Shown here: piece after piece, positions 60,501 to 64,000 of the stretch | Layout: the number at the start of each line of letters is the position of its first letter | How positions within the stretch are numbered: position 1 is the first letter of the stretch | DNA from: Breviolum minutum Mf 1.05b.01 | Taxonomy: Eukaryota > Sar > Dinophyceae > Suessiales > Symbiodiniaceae | DNA length: 64,000 nucleotides | Direction of reading: 5' to 3' | Assembly (NCBI GenBank): GCA_000507305.1 | Contig: DF239961.1 | Location: 102,190 to 166,189, forward strand | The notes under the pieces: generated by a model | Seen by the model: the letters and a program-made list of their open reading frames with translations, nothing else | Database searches by the model: none | Told to the model about the DNA's origin: nothing | Made by a program: the position numbers and the translations under genes

Positions 60501-60522
60501 AATGCATGAAAAAATAACATGA

Positions 60523-60619
60523 CGGATCCATGGGACTGGTATATTACCTAAAAAAAACATCATTTACCATTAAGAACCCTCCAAATGTAGGTAAATATAC
60601 CAGTGCCATGGATCCTATT
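60523..60619. mobile_element. Family D element joined to a family C element
   Basis: GACGGATCCATGGGACTGGT / ACCAGTGCCATGGATCCTAT. Family C starts at the next base. Confidence 0.65.
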
Positions 60620-60712
60620 TGGTGGTTTCAACCCGAAAAATATGCTCGTCAAATTGGATCATTTCCCCTAAGGGTGAAAATAAGAAATATCTGGAACCAT
60701 CACCTAGTAGGA
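60620..60712. mobile_element. Family C element
   Basis: GGTGGTTTCAACCCGAAAAA / CTGGAACCATCACCTAGTAG, same core as the 53743 copy. Confidence 0.7.
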
Positions 60713-60911
60713 GTATAACCCCAGTTACCTATTTTTTACAAGGCCATTTATAGGGCCCCATAATCCCCATTTATAACTTATAACTGGTAAGGACCCACCA
60801 TGATACACTACCACAAGGGGAAGAAAGAATAGCCCGAAAAATCCGACTCTGTGGCAATGGTGATCAAAATGTATCCATACATGGATCTTATGGAAATGTA
60901 CTCTTTTAGGG

Positions 60912-61020
60912 ACTGGTTGGTGGTTTCAACCCATCTGAAAAATATGTTCGTCAAATTGGATCATCTTCCCCAAGTAAGTAGGGGTGAAAATAAAAACATA
61001 TTTGAAACCAACACCTAGTT
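60912..61020. mobile_element. Family C element
   Basis: ACTGGTTGGTGGTTTCAACC / TATTTGAAACCAACACCTAG. Confidence 0.7.
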
Positions 61021-61084
61021 ATGGGAATGTCCTCTTTGAGTGAGGTTTTGTCGTTGTTGTTGGCCATCCAGTCTTCGTTTCGGC

Positions 61085-61614
61085 TTACCTTGACACCTGG
61101 AGTTTTTGTTGAGAAACCCTAAACGAGATGATGATTGAACCCATTTGAAGAATTTGGGTTTTCTTAATGGCAGCCCTTACCATCCTTTTGGCACCCTTTA
61201 AAGGGTATAAGGGTATATACATACATACGTATGTGTATAAATATAAAAATATTCTTTTTGGTATGTTTTTCTTGTAAGGACTATACCTTTGTTTTCTCAA
61301 TCCTTTTTCAATCCGACATGCATCTCTGAGCCAACAAAGCAATGTGACCCGTTGCCCACGACGAGACACTCCATGAATGCATAGGTAGCTGGATCGTTCC
61401 TTGGCAAAATGGCAAGCTGTCCCAAAACCAAAATGCATTGAGGTTGATTCTGTCTTGGAGATATCTTTCTAGTTCTAGCTGTTCTCTCTAAACCATTCAT
61501 AAATATCCTCAATGTCTTGATGTCTAAGAAGAGTATTCCAAAGGTGACAAAAGATATTAAGAGTTGAAGGACGTTCAACATGTCGAAGGAGTTCACACTT
61601 TGATGCTTTCGCAA
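61085..61614 (-). other. Coding-like tract, two overlapping frames
   Basis: From 61614 one frame is open to 61297 (hydrophobic start LLISFVTFGILFLDI), and from 61438 another to 61085 (CWLRDACRIEKGLRKQRY). They overlap in different frames, so one is a shadow or there is a frameshift. Not recognised. Confidence 0.3.
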
Positions 61615-61619
61615 ACTGA

Positions 61620-63860
61620 TCCAAAACTCTCTTCCGCCTCATGAAATCCTGGTTGCTTCAAAAAGCACATGTATATACTTTTTTTTTCATGGACTGCAAT
61701 ATCAATATTATAAAGCCACGCAATCCCCCCCGCAGAAAAAAAGTCCAGAGTAGTCACTAGAATTCAATCAAATCTTCTAAAACCTCACAATTTTCAGATC
61801 ATCAGGTGACTGAGATGGCCATTTCGTACGACCTTCAGTGGCAGCCAATTCATCACTTGCGGTACCCCAACGTGGATCGCCACACGTCTCCTGGCACACG
61901 GTGTATTGGTAAGGCAAGAAACTTAGGAATTGCAGAAGTTATGTGCTTTGCATGATGGAAAGCTAACAAGTAGAGATGTGAACATGTGAACATTGACAAC
62001 ACAGTGGCTTGCTCTAAGAAACGACATAGTGTCACACACAAAAAATTAACACAACTCTTTATTTAAGCTGCATGTTCTCAGCAAAAACTAATCGGCTGAT
62101 TGTTCACTATTTGCGATAAGACATACAAACTTGTCATTGATGCATTGTTCAATCCCTCCATTTTCTTCCAATCCGAAAAAGCGCTCAGTATCCCAGTATC
62201 ACAGCATGGGTTTTATACCGACCTAAGAATACCATGAAGAGAAATGCCTCTTTATTCTCTTTATATGGGATGCATGGATCATTTTTGTAGTGCAATATAC
62301 CCTCCGTTGGGGTTGTTGGGGATTCAACCACCCCCATCCCCCCCAGCCTTGGGAGGTAGCTCTAGCCCTGAAATGGCAGGACAAGACATGAGCATTCAGT
62401 ACTCCCGGTATTAAGCTAACATGAAACCTGAAAATGGACCCCTCAAAAACAAGATTTCTTGTCAAAATCGCCATTGTCAGACTCTATTCTACACCAAACC
62501 TTAAAAAAATCCACAGTTTTTCCGAAGTCGACTGGGATGTCCTGGTGGAAACTAGCATATATATGTGTATATATATATATAATTAGTAAATGGGTTGTGA
62601 CCACTCTTATGTTGGAGTTATAACCTGACTAACCATTTTCTAACTTCTTGGGACATCCCATTTGCAATATCACATTCAGAGGGACCCATTTTAGCTCGAA
62701 ACCTAGCTTCTCTTTCCTCCCAAGCATTGAAGATAGATTGAGAACAAATAAACACTCAGCCAAAGGACCATGAAATAAAAGTGTTCAGAGGAGCTCTTCC
62801 ACACCCCACACACATGTTTAAAGAAAAGGCATAGCGGGCGACTCCAGTCTTACTCACACCTGATAGGCTGAGGCTGAATAAAGGAACTTGAGGAAGATCC
62901 AAGTCGGCTCATTTCAACGGGAAATGTGGATAAATCAACAGCTCCAAATTTACTCCTTTTTTTGATCAAATGTAGTTGTTCCTCAAACATTTGGGAACAT
63001 AAAACAATTATTAACCAACCCAGCCCGCCCCAGCAACATGTTTTGACAAATCAGGCGCCTGGCAAATTCAAGGGTATGTGCAGCATTAGCACCACTGGTC
63101 CTGCCTGCAACGGCGATCCAAATGAATCTCTGTAAAGGAATTCCCAACCAAAAGCGTCACAGATTTCTGATTTGGTGGATTTGCGATTAAGTCTTGTGGA
63201 AACTCACCACCCTAGGGAAAATCAGAAAAATTTTAATGAGGAATTTAGTAACATTCAAAAAAACACATGGAATCCCCATGTGTTTCCTACTAAGATAAAC
63301 CGTCTTTCGTGGGATTTTTTCTAGAGTCAATACCTTAGGCCATCAAAACATGCTATGGCACCCACTGAGTGAGGCATCGGAAGTCGAGCCATTTGGGGTG
63401 GAATTAATATGCTCCACACTTCATAGGATGGTCATCCATGCTATGCATCCGATGTTTTCTTTTTTTTTCGTTTGAAAAGCACCAAATTGCATCTTGATTG
63501 TTATTCGACTTTATGGCTACTTTTGGCAAGGAATTTTCTTCTCTTCTCAATCAAGTTTGGTATTTGTCTCAACATTAAAAACCAACGAAATCCCCATCTA
63601 GGTGGTCGTTTCAACATGTTTCAACCCCTTTGAAAAATATGATAGTCAAATTAGGATCATTTCCCCAAAAACTTGGGGTGAAATTTCAAAAAAACACCCC
63701 AAATCACATCAAATTGATTTTATCAATGAAATCCCCTATGGTTTTTGAGTGACGACGTGGCAATTTTTTTGGCCGCCTGTGAAGGCGAATTTGTCAAATG
63801 CTCTCGTGCAAAGGCCAACTGTTCTTCATTGATCCTCAGGGTTTTTTTCGGATGGACATA
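61620..63860. other. Mostly unassigned sequence
   Basis: A frame on the minus strand at 61853-62041 (contains PIHRVPGDVWRSTLGYRK) is possible coding. Otherwise only family C (63597) and TA runs near 62560 were seen. Confidence 0.4.
63597..63710. mobile_element. Family C element, diverged
   Basis: TCTAGGTGGTCGTTTCAAC left, core GTCAAATTAGGATCATTTCC, weak right end. Confidence 0.5.
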
Positions 63861-64000
63861 TCGTTGGATGGAAGAAATCCTGCACCAACTGGGATGTATA
63901 AAACCCTACAATTAATGGGATAAACTACCTATCAACTGGTGCAGGATTTTGGCCATCAACAGTATTGTTGGATGGTTCAGAAATTTCGCTAACCAGTTGG
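63861..64000. mobile_element. Two abutting family A elements
   Basis: First copy 63861-63964 (diverged left end, CCATCAACAGTA right end). A second starts at 63962 (TATTGTTGGATGGTTCAG), sharing the TA, and is cut by the window end. Confidence 0.6.

Overview
This window looks like nuclear DNA of a dinoflagellate, most likely Symbiodiniaceae or a relative (inference). The pointers are exons of 30-240 bp scattered through long AT-rich introns, splice donors that include GC and probably GA as well as GT, a FNIP-type 22-residue repeat protein of a kind common in these algae, and dense short inverted-repeat elements. No bacterial gene layout, rRNA, tRNA or CRISPR array was seen. Nearly all convincing coding exons lie on the minus strand. 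They were found by hand from open reading frame, splice signals and matching intron phase, so the models are partial.

Layout by coordinate. 1.5-5.7 kb: a multi-exon gene for an unknown membrane-associated protein, six successive exons of which have matching phases. 6.2-8.9 kb: more probable exons and a single-pass membrane segment. 10.5-23.2 kb: exons of at least one long unknown gene. 24.3-24.6 kb: two exons split by a short inverted-repeat intron. 27-31 kb: mostly repeats. 31.9-51.8 kb: a major facilitator superfamily (MFS)-like transporter in about 17 exons. One of its introns (36.8-41.1 kb) holds, on the same strand, a whole second gene encoding a FNIP-repeat protein with a near-perfect 132-bp tandem array, an N gap and a probable frameshift artefact. 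49-51 kb and 57-62 kb: coding-like tracts of unknown identity plus a few good exons. The rest is repeats and unassigned sequence.

Repeats. Several families of roughly 90-125 bp elements with terminal inverted repeats recur: A (ends TACTGTTGATGG / CCATCAACAGTA), B (TACCCTCCCTGAAACTAAC), C (GGTGGTTTCAACCC), D (CATAGGATCCATGTATGG) and F (CTGGAAAGTAGATGGC). The main result is that many A copies, and F, sit exactly as introns or form the 3' end of introns, with the terminal ...CAACAG or ...TTTCCAG used as splice acceptor. This is what introner elements (intron-creating transposons, reported in dinoflagellates) should look like.
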